Assembly (NCBI GenBank): GCA_021773055.1
Contig: JAJFKV010000071.1
Span: 109,659-173,658, forward strand
Reading direction: 5' to 3'
Length of the DNA stretch: 64,000 nucleotides
From: Woeseiaceae bacterium
GTDB lineage: Bacteria > Pseudomonadota > Gammaproteobacteria > Steroidobacterales > Woeseiaceae
The notes beneath the pieces were generated by a model. The model did not search any database. It saw only the letters and a program-made list of their open reading frames with translations, and was not told the DNA's origin. The position numbers were made by a program, and so were the translations under genes. Numbering within the stretch: position 1 is the first letter of the stretch; each line of letters starts with the position of its first letter. This document shows positions 63,641 through 64,000 of the stretch, one piece after another.

Positions 63641-64000
63641 ATGGGAATTTTCGATCGATACGATGAGTTCGCTCACATGACATTCAGGGATGCATCAGAC
63701 CGGTACCTCGATGAGTTTGACGGGAAGTGCAAAGACCGCCAAGAGTACGCGCTCGATGCGCTGCTACCTTACATCGGTGACATGCCGTTGATGGATGTCG
63801 ACGACGGCGCGCTCCAGCAATACAAGAAAGACCGCATGCCGATCCGGATGGCCGGAACCGTCAACAAGGAAATCGCCACCGCGCAAGTGGTCCTGAACAA
63901 AGCCTATCGCGTGTGGCGGTGGATACCTGGTTCACCATTGCTCCAGCGAGTCAAAGGCGACCAGCGCAAGCCCTACCCGATCAGCTGGGCCGAGCAGGCC
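63641..64000 (+). CDS. tyrosine-recombinase integrase, 3' partial
   Basis: ATG 63641 with GGAGGG 8 bases upstream opens a frame without stops to the end of the window (120 codons). The sequence MTFRDASDRYLDEF ... ALDALLPYIGDMPLMDV ... TVNKEIATAQVVLNKAYRVWRWI is the SAM-like core-binding domain of phage-type integrases. The catalytic domain (R-H-R-Y) lies outside the window. Its position next to a split tRNA supports integrase function. Confidence 0.88.
   Translation, partial: MGIFDRYDEFAHMTFRDASDRYLDEFDGKCKDRQEYALDALLPYIGDMPLMDVDDGALQQYKKDRMPIRMAGTVNKEIATAQVVLNKAYRVWRWIPGSPLLQRVKGDQRKPYPISWAEQA

Larger units (their letters stand above)
63433..64000 (+). mobile_element. left end of an integrated element in tRNA-Glu
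   Basis: Everything after the broken tRNA to the window end appears to be inserted DNA: non-tRNA sequence, several inverted repeats, and an integrase gene reading inward. The size and cargo lie beyond the window. Confidence 0.75.

Noticed and set aside
63472..63666. 64-residue frame before the integrase
   Set aside because: It overlaps the integrase start and the inverted repeats, has no ribosome site and shows no recognisable composition.

Overview
The window looks like a chromosomal segment of a sulfur-oxidising gammaproteobacterium. Two things point there. The housekeeping order queG-nnr-tsaE-amidase-mutL-miaA-hfq-hflX-hflK-hflC-DUF2065-purA is the classical gammaproteobacterial one, and the dsr genes run in the order known from purple sulfur bacteria such as Allochromatium. 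A benthic marine lineage such as Woeseiaceae is possible, but that is a guess. Genes are tightly packed and no gene-free stretch exceeds 300 bases. The longest gaps are about 230 bases (31119-31349, a terminator) and about 210 bases (63433-63640, inverted repeats upstream of an integrase).

Layout. 1-3228: end of a thiolase gene, a class III aminotransferase and a saccharopine-dehydrogenase-like reductase. 3290-5753: a receiver-only response regulator and a protein kinase fused to an HDOD domain. 5893-10322 (minus): operon dsrE2-tusA-aprM-aprB-aprA-HIT. 10467: a divergent ArsR-type regulator with the cysteine pair of persulfide sensors. 10841-14192 (minus): an operon of a 2-oxoglutarate/Fe oxygenase, two small unknown proteins, siroheme synthase CysG, and an unusual CMD-Rieske fusion. 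14308-26067 (plus): the full reverse dissimilatory sulfite reductase operon dsrABEFHCMKLJOPN. 26082-29482 (plus): soxYZ, a single-haem soxA, a periplasmic thioredoxin and a YeeE/YedE transporter. 29484-30350 (minus): a periplasmic DsrE-like protein and a SoxK-like lipoprotein.

How these work together: SoxAYZ bind and carry periplasmic sulfur. The thioredoxin, YeeE-type transporter and DsrE-like protein could help move it inward. TusA, DsrE2 and DsrEFH pass persulfide sulfur to DsrC. DsrMKJOP, DsrL and DsrAB oxidise it to sulfite, using siro(haem)amide made by CysG and DsrN. AprMBA then oxidises sulfite to APS. soxB, soxX, sat, rhd, dsrR and dsrS are not in the window.

30489-44521 is a mixed region: greB with a tiny upstream peptide, malic enzyme, several envelope and membrane proteins (Mpo1-like, NnrU, ClsC-like phospholipase D, NERD protein, OPT transporter, patatin) and a large beta-rich secreted protein with a C-terminal sorting signal. 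44493-57044 is the conserved housekeeping block. 57064-63241 holds PPK2, a cNMP-binding/GGDEF protein, panC, panB, a deoxynucleoside kinase, folK and pcnB.

At 63390 a tRNA-Glu gene with its own promoter stops after 43 bases, just past the anticodon loop, and is followed by foreign sequence and the start of a tyrosine integrase. This is the left edge of an integrated mobile element that runs off the window.
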